This document shows, piece by piece, positions 35,227 through 44,193 of a stretch of 64,000 nt of DNA. A program made the translations under genes and the position numbers. Each line of letters opens with the position of its first letter. Positions within the stretch are counted from its first letter, which is position 1. Source of the DNA: Fictibacillus solisalsi (lineage in GTDB: Bacteria > Bacillota > Bacilli > Bacillales > Fictibacillaceae); NCBI RefSeq assembly GCF_900103485.1, contig NZ_FNHW01000001.1, positions 1,337,418 through 1,401,417 of the forward strand. Reading direction: 5' to 3'. The notes below the pieces were generated by a model, which was not told where the DNA came from, ran no database searches, and saw only the letters and a program-made list of their open reading frames with translations.

Positions 35227-35243
35227 GTTTTGTAATAACAAAC
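35227..35243 (+). promoter_or_regulatory. Shared 17-bp palindromic operator, copy 3 (permease)
   Basis: GTTTTGTAATAACAAAC is identical to the copy at 29730. It is 19 bp before the permease ATG, the same kind of position as at glcE and malate synthase. Confidence 0.65.
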
Positions 35244-35262
35244 AAAAAGAGGAGGTTTTTTG

Positions 35263-36972
35263 ATGTCATGGAAACAAATCTATGATCCAATTGGAGATAG
35301 TATTGGCCTCTCTGCTCTCGTTGCTCTTATCCCTATTTTGTATTTATTGTGGGCGCTGGCAATAAAACGCATGAAAGGATACATAGCAGGATTGACTACA
35401 TTGATTGTGGCTCTGCTTGTAGCTGTGCTGGTCTATGGCATGCCCGCAGGAATGGCCGCCATGTCCATTTTGCAGGGTGCTGTCTATGGACTGCTTCCCA
35501 TTGGCTGGATTATCGTTGCATCGGTCTTTTTGTATAAGCTGTCGGTAAAAACGGGGCAGTTTGATATTATTCGAGACTCCATTGTTTCCATAACAGAGGA
35601 CAGACGTTTGCAGGCACTATTAATCGCCTTTTCCTTTGGTGCCTTCCTGGAAGGGGCTGCGGGGTTTGGTGCACCGGTTGCAATTTCTGCCGCTCTGCTT
35701 GTAGGATTGGGTTTTAACCCTCTCTATGCAGCAGGTCTTTGTTTGCTTGCTAATACCGCTCCTGTAGCCTTTGGAGCCATTGGATCGCCAGTTATCGCGA
35801 TTGAAGGACCAACGGGAATGTCGGCTATTGAGGTTTCGAAAGTGGTCGGCCGTCAGCTGCCTTTTTTATCGCTTTTCGTGCCGTTTTACCTCATCGTTAT
35901 GATGGCAGGCTTCAAAAAGGCATTTGAAGTAATTCCTGCTATTCTCGTATCGGGGATCTCGTTTGCGGTCACACAGTTCCTTGTTTCCAATTATCTAGGA
36001 CCGGAGCTTCCGGATATCATCTCAGCATTGGTATCCATTATCGCCTTAACCTTGTTCCTGAAAGTTTGGCAGCCCAAGACATCATTCCGTTTTAAGTCTG
36101 AAATGGGGCAGGCAGAAATGGCGGCAGGTAACGCGGAATCCATTCACGTGATTAAATCGGATGGTAAAAAAACCTACACCTTCCCGCAAATTTTAAAAGC
36201 CTGGTCACCGTTCATTGTATTAACAATCATCATTTCTGTTTGGGGCATACCGACCATAAAAAAGGCACTAATTGGGCAGTATGAAGGAACAAATACTCTG
36301 CTTCAGGGGTTGAATTCTCTTGGGCATTATCTCAGTTTTCATCCAGCCGTCCCCGGATTGAACAATTTAATCATCGACGGAAACGGCCAGCCCATTACGG
36401 CCATGTTTAAGTTAGAGCTATTGGCGGCAGCAGGAACGGCCATTTTAATCTCGGCCATTATTTCGAAGTTCATTCTAAAAATCGATTGGAAAAGCTGGTT
36501 TTCAACTTTTATTGAAACGCTGAACGAATTAAAGTTCGCCTTGGTAACCATTGCATCGGTTGTAGGGTTTGCCTATGTGGCCAATGCCTCGGGTATGAGT
36601 ATTACGCTCGGCATGACACTAGCCGCTACAGGTTCTTTGTTCCCGTTTGTTTCTCCGATTCTTGGATGGTTAGGGGTATTTCTGACCGGTTCGGATACGT
36701 CCGCTAATTTATTATTTTCAAGTCTTCAAAAGATTACGGCAAACCAAGTGGGGATGGACCCCATCTTAGCGATTGCGGCAAACAGCAGCGGTGGGGTAAC
36801 CGGGAAAATGATTTCACCTCAATCCATAGCGGTGGCGTGTGCGGCCGTGGGACTGGGAGGAAAAGAATCCGATCTGCTTCGCTTCACTATAAAACATAGC
36901 ATCATCCTGCTTTTCATCATTTGCTGCATCACGTATTTGCAATCAACGGTATTTTCATGGATGCTGCCGTAG
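35263..36972 (+). CDS. LctP/LldP-family permease, probably for glycolate (GlcA-like)
   Basis: The 569-residue membrane protein has 12 or more hydrophobic helices. Family motifs include FGAFLEGAAGFGAPVAISAALLVGLGF, named as the conserved pore region near 125-150, CLLANTAPVAFGAIGSPV, and GVFLTGSDTSANLLFSSLQ with AANSSGGVTGKMISPQSIAVA near the end. The family carries lactate and glycolate with protons. Because it shares an operator with glycolate oxidase and malate synthase, glycolate is the likely substrate. GAGGAGG is eight bases before the ATG at 35263; a TTG directly before it is less likely. Confidence 0.88.
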   Translation: MSWKQIYDPIGDSIGLSALVALIPILYLLWALAIKRMKGYIAGLTTLIVALLVAVLVYGMPAGMAAMSILQGAVYGLLPIGWIIVASVFLYKLSVKTGQFDIIRDSIVSITEDRRLQALLIAFSFGAFLEGAAGFGAPVAISAALLVGLGFNPLYAAGLCLLANTAPVAFGAIGSPVIAIEGPTGMSAIEVSKVVGRQLPFLSLFVPFYLIVMMAGFKKAFEVIPAILVSGISFAVTQFLVSNYLGPELPDIISALVSIIALTLFLKVWQPKTSFRFKSEMGQAEMAAGNAESIHVIKSDGKKTYTFPQILKAWSPFIVLTIIISVWGIPTIKKALIGQYEGTNTLLQGLNSLGHYLSFHPAVPGLNNLIIDGNGQPITAMFKLELLAAAGTAILISAIISKFILKIDWKSWFSTFIETLNELKFALVTIASVVGFAYVANASGMSITLGMTLAATGSLFPFVSPILGWLGVFLTGSDTSANLLFSSLQKITANQVGMDPILAIAANSSGGVTGKMISPQSIAVACAAVGLGGKESDLLRFTIKHSIILLFIICCITYLQSTVFSWMLP

Positions 36973-36984
36973 ATTGACTCAATG

Positions 36985-37037
36985 AAAACAAACAGAAGCA
37001 GTGATCCAGATCGTAAATCACTGCTTTTGTTTGTTTT
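36985..37037 (+). terminator. Strong intrinsic terminator after the permease gene
   Basis: AACAAACAGAAGCAGTGAT pairs with the complementary stretch ending in TTTTGTTTGTTTTC, with a short loop at 37006-37015. Confidence 0.85.
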
Positions 37038-37040
37038 CCT

Positions 37041-37336
37041 TTATTGTTGTATTTCGTTTTGCAGTTTCCTTTTTACAGCTTCTTCAATAACTTCCTCCCA
37101 CTGCTTAGCATATAAATCCATGTTGAAGTTTTCTTTCCCCTTTTTAATCGCTTTTTTTCCCATTTTAATGGCTTCTTTTTTGTTTTCAAACATCCAGATC
37201 ATTTTTTCTGCCAGCGCTTATGTCTTATATCCAAGTAGGCAAACGTATTTGCCTGCATCAAAGAGGCATTTGTCAAACCATCACGCTGCAAGTCCAAGGA
37301 ATTTAGAAGACAGAACATCGTTATTTGATCTTTCAT
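37041..37336 (-). pseudogene. C-terminal remnant of a glycosyltransferase
   Basis: On the minus strand the first part reads MKDQITMFCLLNS.. LQRDGLTNASLMQANTFAYLD and stops. In another frame it continues ALAEKMIWMFENKKEAIKMGKKA, then ENFNMDLYAKQWEEVIEEA, ending at the TAA 37041-37043. That second part is the typical C-terminal helix pair of GT4-type glycosyltransferases. A frameshift near 37215 separates the pieces, and most of the enzyme is missing. The rest of the gap to 37597 (37337 onward) shows only a candidate TTGACA (37507-37512) for the next operon. Confidence 0.6.
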
Positions 37337-37597
37337 AAAATTCCCTTCTCAATACTTACTGATACGACAAAAAATCCCACATCATTTTTAATTCTATATT
37401 ACTACAAAAGTTAACGTAAATATAAGAAAAGCTATAATTTGTAAGCATATTCATGGTGAATTACGTTGGATTGCAATGACTATTGTCTGAATTGACTGTG
37501 AATTCATTGACAAGCACTTAGAGGTAGGATAAGCTTTGTCGAAAATGAAAGATAAACGTTTGGGTCTATTCAACTACAACAAATATAGGAGGAAATT

Positions 37598-38686
37598 ATG
37601 GATACACCGGTACTCGTGATCGAAAGAAAAAAATTGGAAGCAAATATTCAAAAGATGGCAGACATAGCCCGAACACAAAAGGTTCATTTAAGACCCCATA
37701 CGAAAACTCATAAGAATCCCCAGATTGCGAAGCTTCAGCTGAAAGCTGGCGCCGCTGGCATTACAGTGGCAAAAGTGTCAGAAGCTGAGGTAATGGCGGA
37801 GCATGGTATTAATGATATTTTCATCGCTTATCCCCTGGTCTCAAAAACAAAGATTCAAAAAGCCATTGATTTAAGTAGAAAAATAAGGTTGATTACTGCG
37901 TTTGACAGTCTCGAAGGGGTACAAAGACTGTCCCAGTCAGCAGAGACAGCTGGCGTTGTGCTCGAAGTGCGGATGGAGATTGATTCCGGTCTTCGCAGAA
38001 CAGGAGTCCTTTATGATGAGGCGGTTGAACTCGCCAGGAAGGCAAAGGAGCTGCCCGGAATAAAGTTAACCGGGATCTACACCTTCCGGGGACCCATTGT
38101 GGATGGAAAGCCAACTTTGGATATTGAGGAAGCAGGAAGACAGGAAGGACAGCTGATGGCGGATTTGGCAGAAAGGCTTAGAGCAAAAGGCGTACCAATC
38201 ATCGATGTCAGCGTAGGATCCACTTCCACCTCTGCATCCGCTGCAGCAGTAGAAGGGATAACAGAAATCCGTCCCGGTACTTATGTTTTTTATGACAGGA
38301 TGCAGGAAAAGTATCATTGCTGTTCGCAGGAGGAATGCGCGGCTGCCATTCATGTCACCGTTGTCAGCAAACCGTCCGATTCTCTTTTGATTGTGGACGG
38401 CGGAAGCAAAACGTTCGCTACCGATGTGCAGCCAGTTCAGCCCCCTATATTTCTGAATGGATTTGGGGAGATCAAAGGACACCCGGAAATGCTGCTTGAA
38501 CGGCTGACTGAAGAACACGGAATGGTTGAGGTTCATGGAGAAACGGATGTTCAAATCGGGGATGTACTCCAGATCATACCTAATCACATATGCAGCACAG
38601 TGAATCTTCATAATGACGTCTTTTTGAAAAATGAGGATGGGACTCTGGAGAAGCAGGCAGTTCTTGGGAGAGGAAAACTTCAGTAA
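37598..38686 (+). CDS. D-threonine aldolase/D-serine dehydratase-like PLP enzyme
   Basis: The 362-residue protein belongs to the alanine racemase-like fold type III. LRPHTKTHK (residues 31-39) holds the predicted PLP lysine, probably Lys36. VEMRMEIDSGLRRTGV-type sequence near 125-140, GSTSTSAS.. and ITEIRPGTYVFYDRMQ complete the PLP pocket. The metal-dependent C-terminal domain is present (DVLQIIPNHICSTVNLHNDVF), with the His and Cys that bind the divalent metal in DTA and DSD enzymes. It would split D-threonine-type beta-hydroxy amino acids or dehydrate D-serine. AGGAGGAAATT precedes the ATG. It is first in the D-amino-acid operon. Confidence 0.85.
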   Translation: MDTPVLVIERKKLEANIQKMADIARTQKVHLRPHTKTHKNPQIAKLQLKAGAAGITVAKVSEAEVMAEHGINDIFIAYPLVSKTKIQKAIDLSRKIRLITAFDSLEGVQRLSQSAETAGVVLEVRMEIDSGLRRTGVLYDEAVELARKAKELPGIKLTGIYTFRGPIVDGKPTLDIEEAGRQEGQLMADLAERLRAKGVPIIDVSVGSTSTSASAAAVEGITEIRPGTYVFYDRMQEKYHCCSQEECAAAIHVTVVSKPSDSLLIVDGGSKTFATDVQPVQPPIFLNGFGEIKGHPEMLLERLTEEHGMVEVHGETDVQIGDVLQIIPNHICSTVNLHNDVFLKNEDGTLEKQAVLGRGKLQ

Positions 38687-38700
38687 AGGAGATGTAGGCA

Positions 38701-40335
38701 ATGCTGGATTTAGTCATTCAAAACGGCAGAATTGCGGATGGATCGGGAAATCCCTGGTTTTTTGGAAGCGTTGGCATTAAGGATGGGATCATTGTTGAGG
38801 TCGGTGCCGTGAATAGTGAGAGCAAGGAAACAATTGATGCAAAGCGGAATATCATATCGCCAGGATTTATTGATGGCCACTCTCATTCGGACCTGCTTGT
38901 TCTTAACCGTCCGATGATGGATATGAAGCTGCAGCAGGGGGTGACAACAGAAGTCGTCGGAAACTGCGGTCTTGCTCCCGCTCCTTTTGTCCCCAAGTAT
39001 GGATCGTTATTGAAAGAATACATACAGCCTGTCATCGGTGAGACGCAGTGGGAATGGCCATGGCATACTGTATCGGACTATATTAGAGAATTGGATGGAA
39101 AAGGAATCTCTGAAAACGTATCAACCTATGTGGCTCATGGCGCCCTCCGGATTGCTGTCATGGGGTTTGCAGGTCGTCCCGCTGAAAAGCAAGAATTGAA
39201 CATGATGAAGGAAATGCTTGAAGAAGGGATGAAAGCAGGTGCGATTGGCTTGTCGATCGGCCTTTTATATTCTCCAGGAAGGTATGCCTCCAAGGAAGAA
39301 CTGGCGGAACTATGCCAGGTCCTTCCCAAATTCAACGGAATTTTATCGACCCATATTCGCGGAGAAGGTAACAATCTTATACCTTCCATAAAAGAAGTCA
39401 TCTGGATTGCAGAAAAAGCAGGTGTTCCTCTACAGGTAAGCCACTTGAAAGCGGCCGGCAGGCGGAACTGGGGCAAGGTGCTTGAAGCAATGGAGCTGCT
39501 TGAGGAAGCAAGTGCCAGAGGGCTGGATGTGACTTGTGATGTTTATCCGTATGATGCGGGATCTACATCACTTACCACGCTTCTCCCTCCATGGAGCCTG
39601 GAAGGCGGAATTCCCGCTTGTCTGGATCGGCTCAGAGAACCAGCTGCCCGCCAAAGGATAATGGGGGAACTTGGAGAAGAGCAGGAGGAGTGGGACAACC
39701 TGGTTGTTTCAACCGGTTGGGATAGTGTTGTCGTTTCTTCTCTTTCCTGCCACATGGAATGGGAAGGAAAGAGCATTGAAGCCATCAGCAATGAAACCGG
39801 AAAGAGTCCTGTGGAAGCGGCATTGGATCTGCTGCTAGAAGAGGAAGGAATGGTTTCTATTATTTACTATCACATGTCCAATAAGGAAGTCGAACAGGTG
39901 GTGAAATGGGATCGTTCGCTCGTTATTTCTGACAGCCTGGGATGCGAGACAGGTAAACCGCACCCTCGGTCATTCGGAACCTTTCCCCGCCTTTTTTCTA
40001 AATATGTACGTGAAGACAAGTCGCTTTCACTAGAACAAGCGATCCGTAAAGTGACATCATTTCCGGCACAGCGGTTTTCCCTGGGTAAACGGGGATTGAT
40101 TGTTCCTGGCTACCATGCGGATGTAACGATATTTGATGAGAAAAAGATCAGTGACACAGCGACCTATCAGGATCCGATCCAGCATCCCGAAGGAATATCA
40201 CATGTGATTGTCAACGGGACAATTACCATCAAAAACAAAGAAAACCTCAGACAGAGCGGCGGAATGGCAATTAAAGCCGCTGCGGTAAAGTGTCTGTGCC
40301 AACACCACACAAAACAGGAGGCAGCTCATGGCTGA
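38701..40335 (+). CDS. N-acyl-D-amino-acid deacylase (D-aminoacylase family)
   Basis: The 544-residue amidohydrolase-fold enzyme has GRIADGSGNPWFFGSVGIKDG at the start and the metal motif GFIDGHSHSD. VVGNCGLAPAP holds the Cys that ligates zinc in D-aminoacylase. LQVSHLKAAG and the late D-x-x-x segment (ISDSLGCETGKPHPRSFGTF) complete the family pattern. It should release D-amino acids from N-acyl-D-amino acids, or act on a related N-acyl-D substrate. It lies 14 bp after the PLP enzyme and overlaps the RidA gene by eight bases. Confidence 0.88.
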   Translation: MLDLVIQNGRIADGSGNPWFFGSVGIKDGIIVEVGAVNSESKETIDAKRNIISPGFIDGHSHSDLLVLNRPMMDMKLQQGVTTEVVGNCGLAPAPFVPKYGSLLKEYIQPVIGETQWEWPWHTVSDYIRELDGKGISENVSTYVAHGALRIAVMGFAGRPAEKQELNMMKEMLEEGMKAGAIGLSIGLLYSPGRYASKEELAELCQVLPKFNGILSTHIRGEGNNLIPSIKEVIWIAEKAGVPLQVSHLKAAGRRNWGKVLEAMELLEEASARGLDVTCDVYPYDAGSTSLTTLLPPWSLEGGIPACLDRLREPAARQRIMGELGEEQEEWDNLVVSTGWDSVVVSSLSCHMEWEGKSIEAISNETGKSPVEAALDLLLEEEGMVSIIYYHMSNKEVEQVVKWDRSLVISDSLGCETGKPHPRSFGTFPRLFSKYVREDKSLSLEQAIRKVTSFPAQRFSLGKRGLIVPGYHADVTIFDEKKISDTATYQDPIQHPEGISHVIVNGTITIKNKENLRQSGGMAIKAAAVKCLCQHHTKQEAAHG

Positions 40336-40789
40336 CATTGAACTAAGGCTTAAAGAACTTGGAATTGAATTACAAAAAGCTCCACCCCCAGGGGCAGTGT
40401 ATGTACCGGCAAAAACCGTAGGAAACCTGGTCTATACATCTGGTGCTGATTGCAGGATCAATGGAGAATTAATGTACAAAGGCAAAGTGGGAAGCGATTT
40501 GACCGTGGAGCAAGGATATCAGGCAGCAAGGCAAACCATGATTAACCTCCTGGCTGTATTAAAGGAGCATATCGGAGACCTTGATCGGATCAAACAAGTC
40601 GTGAAATTGCTCGCATTTGTAAATTCGGCCGACGGTTTCGTGGAGCAGCCCTATGTCATCAATGGGGCGTCAGAACTGCTTGAAGAAGTATTTGGAGAAG
40701 AAGGAAAGCATGCCAGATCGGCTATTTCCTCCAATGAACTGCCGTTTAATACCCCAGTAGAAATCGAGATGATCGTCGAGATTGAGTAG
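40328..40789 (+). CDS. RidA-family protein
   Basis: The 153-residue protein has the YjgF/RidA trimer fold: YVPAKTVGNLVYTSGADCRINGE, then QGYQAARQTMINLLAVLKEHIGDLDRIKQVVKLLAFVNSADGF, cited as the central helix-strand region, and VEIEMIVEIE at the end. This longer subfamily starts with a helical extension (LRLKELGIELQKAPPP). RidA hydrolyses reactive enamine/imine intermediates made by PLP enzymes. Its place after a DTA/DSD-type enzyme, which yields such intermediates from D-serine or D-threonine, makes biological sense. Confidence 0.9.
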   Translation: MADIELRLKELGIELQKAPPPGAVYVPAKTVGNLVYTSGADCRINGELMYKGKVGSDLTVEQGYQAARQTMINLLAVLKEHIGDLDRIKQVVKLLAFVNSADGFVEQPYVINGASELLEEVFGEEGKHARSAISSNELPFNTPVEIEMIVEIE

Positions 40790-40840
40790 AACCGAAAAAG
40801 GTTTAAGAAAGGCATAATTCAAGCAAAGGGGAGTAGTACG

Positions 40841-42334
40841 ATGGAAAATAACCAGGGGATTTATTTAGGTGTTTTTATAGCGTTTACAATCCTTATGATA
40901 ATGGTTGGCTTATGGGTATCAAAAAAGGTCAAAAGCGGGGAAGACTTTCTGATGGGGGGCAGGAGTTTAAGCCTGCCGCTGCTCATCGGAACGACCATTG
41001 CTACACTTGTCGGAACCGGTTCCAGTATGGGTGCGGTCGGTTTTGCTTATACAAACGGATGGGCGGGAGCGCTCTACGGCATCGGGGGCTCTATTGGGAT
41101 GTTTGTTCTTTTGCTCCTGTTTGCTGATGTTCGAAAGTATAACTTTATGACGTATTCCGAGGAATTAAGCTTTTATTTCGGCGGAAACAAATTGATTAAA
41201 GGGTTGACCTCAATTATTCTCTATATCGCCTCTATCGGCTGGCTTGGCGCCCACATCATGGGAGGAAGCTTATATCTGTCTTGGATTACAGGCATGGATC
41301 CCTTACTGGCCAAAATTATTACCGCTCTTGGTTTTGCTGTTTATACCTTTATTGGCGGATATCTCGCCGTCGTTTATACAGACACCATCCAGGGCGTCAT
41401 TCTCTTCCTAGGATTTATTCTTCTCACCGTACTTACGCTTATGAAAATTGGCGGATACAGCCATATATCAAGTGAAGCTCCCGCTGAAATGGTATCGTTC
41501 CTCGGCGTGGATCAAATGGGAATAATCCCGGCTATATCCCTGGCCGTTGTAATCGCAGTCGGTGTACTGGCCACACCGTCTTACAGACATAGGATTTATT
41601 CGAGTGATAGTACAGCAACCGTAAAAAGGGGTTTTTTCGTTTCAGGTATCCTTTTTGTTCTATTCTCGCTTTTCCCTTCTATCATTGGAATGGCCGCGCA
41701 TATTATGAATCCAGATATCGAAGCGGGATATGCCTTTCCATATCTCGCAACAGAGGTATTTCCCGTCTGGATCGGCGCTATTGTTCTGACTGCCGGTTTA
41801 AGTGCGACCATGTCATCAGGAAGTTCGGATTTCATTGCCGCAGTGACTATCCTCCTAGGGGATGTCTACCAGGTTTTCACAGGAACAAATCCAGAAAAGG
41901 GAAAGATGATTATGTATTCAAGAATGGCCCTTGTGGCAACTCTTGTTCTTGCTTTCATCTTCACCCTTGGATCAAACAGTATCATCGGATACATATCCAA
42001 CTTTGTTTCAACTGTTATGTCAGGGCTTCTCGTCGCATCCATACTTGGGAAGTTTTGGCCGCGAGTGACTTGGCAGGGAGGACTGGCAAGTCTGCTTTGC
42101 GGTTCGATTACTTCTTTTATTCTATTACAAAGCCCGAAATTACTGGCTTATTGGGGCAATCCTATCCTTCCATCACTGGCCGTAGCCTTTATTGGGGGAG
42201 TAGTGATCAGTCTGTTAACCCCACAAAATACCATGTCCAAAGAAGACATTCTAAAGAAACTGGCAAAGGACCGGGAGATGATCAATTCTTCCTCGGCAAA
42301 AGAAGTTCTCAGCAATAAGCAGGTAACGCCATAA
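40841..42334 (+). CDS. Sodium:solute symporter (SSS family)
   Basis: The 497-residue membrane protein has about 13 helices of the LeuT-like SSS fold. FLMGGRSLSLPLLIGTTIATLVGTGSSMGAVGFAYTNG, cited as the TM1-TM2 region, and VLTAGLSATMSSGSSDFIAAVTI in the second repeat hold sodium-site Ser and Thr residues. It probably imports the N-acyl-D-amino acid or D-amino acid used by the operon. The spacing from RidA is 51 bp with an AAGGGGAG site. A terminator follows. Confidence 0.88.
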   Translation: MENNQGIYLGVFIAFTILMIMVGLWVSKKVKSGEDFLMGGRSLSLPLLIGTTIATLVGTGSSMGAVGFAYTNGWAGALYGIGGSIGMFVLLLLFADVRKYNFMTYSEELSFYFGGNKLIKGLTSIILYIASIGWLGAHIMGGSLYLSWITGMDPLLAKIITALGFAVYTFIGGYLAVVYTDTIQGVILFLGFILLTVLTLMKIGGYSHISSEAPAEMVSFLGVDQMGIIPAISLAVVIAVGVLATPSYRHRIYSSDSTATVKRGFFVSGILFVLFSLFPSIIGMAAHIMNPDIEAGYAFPYLATEVFPVWIGAIVLTAGLSATMSSGSSDFIAAVTILLGDVYQVFTGTNPEKGKMIMYSRMALVATLVLAFIFTLGSNSIIGYISNFVSTVMSGLLVASILGKFWPRVTWQGGLASLLCGSITSFILLQSPKLLAYWGNPILPSLAVAFIGGVVISLLTPQNTMSKEDILKKLAKDREMINSSSAKEVLSNKQVTP

Positions 42335-42337
42335 GAT

Positions 42338-42380
42338 AAAAAGCAGTGTTCCCAGTAAAGCGGGGAAACACTGCTTTTTT
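42338..42380 (+). terminator. Strong terminator of the D-amino-acid operon
   Basis: AAAAAGCAGTGTTCCC pairs with GGGAAACACTGCTTTTTT, followed by T-run. Nothing else was recognised between 42381 and 42705, an AT-rich stretch. Confidence 0.85.
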
Positions 42381-42705
42381 GGTTATTCTAACATTTTTCT
42401 AGCATTTTCATTTAATGATTGACTAATATCATATAAGAATTTAAGTTCAATAATAGACAAAACGAGATTCAAAGAATCTTCTCTTTTAATGATTATACAG
42501 CATTTAGCATAGAAAACATGGGATAATTTAGAAATCATCTCGTAAAAGAGGATATACGGAGGTAAAAGTGATAAAAATACGGGGTGACGAACGTTTGTTC
42601 CGTTTTGATTTTTTATATAATATTAAGACTTTCCCTACACTATAATTTCTAATAAATTACATTTATTGATATAATCGGAATGATTAAAAAGTAAAGAGGA
42701 GCAAC

Positions 42706-42891
42706 ATGAGAAAAAACTACCTTTGGTTTTAATTCCGATTATTGTCATTATGATGTTAACTGGCATCCAGTTGATGGCTCCATTCGACATAGGACAAGTT
42801 ATAGCTGTGATTGGTCTTCTCAATTATTTCAGGCAGCACAATAGGTTTTATTTTATGGGTTGTTAATAAGTTTCTTTATAAAAGCAAGTGA
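42706..42891 (+). pseudogene. Small membrane protein gene broken by two frameshifts
   Basis: AGAGGAGCAAC precedes the ATG at 42706, but the first frame stops after MRKNYLWF. The next frame gives LPLVLIPIIVIMMLTGIQ then LMAPFDIGQVIAVIGLL, a membrane segment, and a third frame gives ISGSTIGFILWVVNKFLYKSK to a TGA at 42889-42891. Together they would make a two-helix membrane protein of about 60 residues. The first shift is in an A-run (42711-42716), so a sequencing indel is a real alternative. The product is not recognised. Confidence 0.5.
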
Positions 42892-43094
42892 AGTTAACAG
42901 AAAGGGCTTAGGTGTATAAGCCTTTGGCACATATCACAACATCTTTCTACATATAATTAATGGTTTTAAGCGCAAATTATTGAAGCAATTAAAATCAAAT
43001 TGAATTACATATGTAACAGTACAGCCAGGCTGCCTCTGAATAAAGCGGCTAAGTAAGTTAAATAAAGCTTCTATATAAAAAAGGAGGCTAATAA

Positions 43095-43953
43095 ATGAAA
43101 AAGCTTTTAGTTGTTTGGGTAGTTATTCTTGGATTAGTTCTTTCTGGATGTAGTAAGGTGACTAGTAAATCTACCGAAAATTCCCCACAAAATTCGGAGC
43201 AAAACAAAAAAACAACAGAAACGGAATTACCAAGTTCCGAACAAAAAACAAAACCTACAGAAAAGACACCACTGTCTAAAAGCTCATCATCTTCAAAAGT
43301 AACACAAGCAAGTGAGAATATTACTGGTGTTTGGATGGCAAAAGGAAAACAGGATGGTGTAACTAGCTCTTGGTCCTTCAATAATGGGCAATTAACCGTC
43401 AATTACGTGTACCATTTTTCTTATGTAATCGCGAAAAATAAAGGTGGATATATTGTTGTAACGATAAGAAATAGTAAAGGCAAGAACCAGCATGCTTTGT
43501 TATTGAAAAGAATGGCAGTCATCTTGAAGGTTTGACTGTTGAAGGAGCGGCTTACAACAAATATTTAGCTGATGGTACAGTTCCCAAAGGACAAATTATC
43601 GATTTTACATCCCAAAAAATGCCTGGGGAAGTATGAAAGAAGCTATTGATTTTTATGAAAACACGTATAAGAATACGAATAATGAGATCTCTAAAGAAAT
43701 AATCTGGGATAATTACCGAAGGGATTTGTGGAATTTGGTTAAGGTAGGAACTTCAGGCAACACGATAACGTTACACTGGACGAATATCGGCGGGGCTGGG
43801 GGAAGCTATGATCAATTTGTTAAAAAGGATGGAATCACAGAGGTCACGTTCTTCGATGGAAATGCACAATATCCCGGTCATCCTAGCATGAGATATACGG
43901 TTCGAAATTCAGACTATAAAGTGATTAAGACAGAAGAATTGTGGAAGCAATAG
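43095..43953 (+). pseudogene. Lipoprotein gene broken by two frameshifts
   Basis: The reading begins with a lipoprotein signal (MKKLLVVWVVILGLVLSGC) and a Ser/Thr/Glu/Lys-rich linker to about residue 75, then a globular part. Near 43495 the frame shifts into FVIEKNGSHLEGLTVEGAAYNKYLA and stops. Near 43610, in an A6 run, it shifts again into WGSMKEAIDFYENTYKN and runs to TAG 43951-43953. The last part contains DNYRRDLWNLVKVG and YPGHPSMRYTVRNSDYK, similar to the Firmicutes lipoprotein domain DUF4767 as I remember it. Both lesions lie at or near short repeats. AAAGGAGG precedes the ATG. Not functional as read. Confidence 0.65.
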
Positions 43954-44193
43954 TTTCCAAAATAGGTGTTTGTTTCTTTATCGGAAATATGATACGTTAA
44001 CCCATTTTTTAGTTACAATTAGCGCCGAGCGTTGCTAAAAAATATTCAAAGTCTTTAATAGGAATAACTTCAAAATTGAATTTGCATAAGCGGTTTATTT
44101 AATTGATTAAAGAGCCGGAATTTTATTTTAATGTAAGGGGTATTCTTCTAAATACGGATAAAATATTGGTATGTGGGAAATGGAGGGGCTTTT

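Noticed and set aside
36982-37338. Plus-strand frame of 118 residues after the permease gene
   Set aside because: It is the complement of a decayed glycosyltransferase on the minus strand and starts within a terminator.
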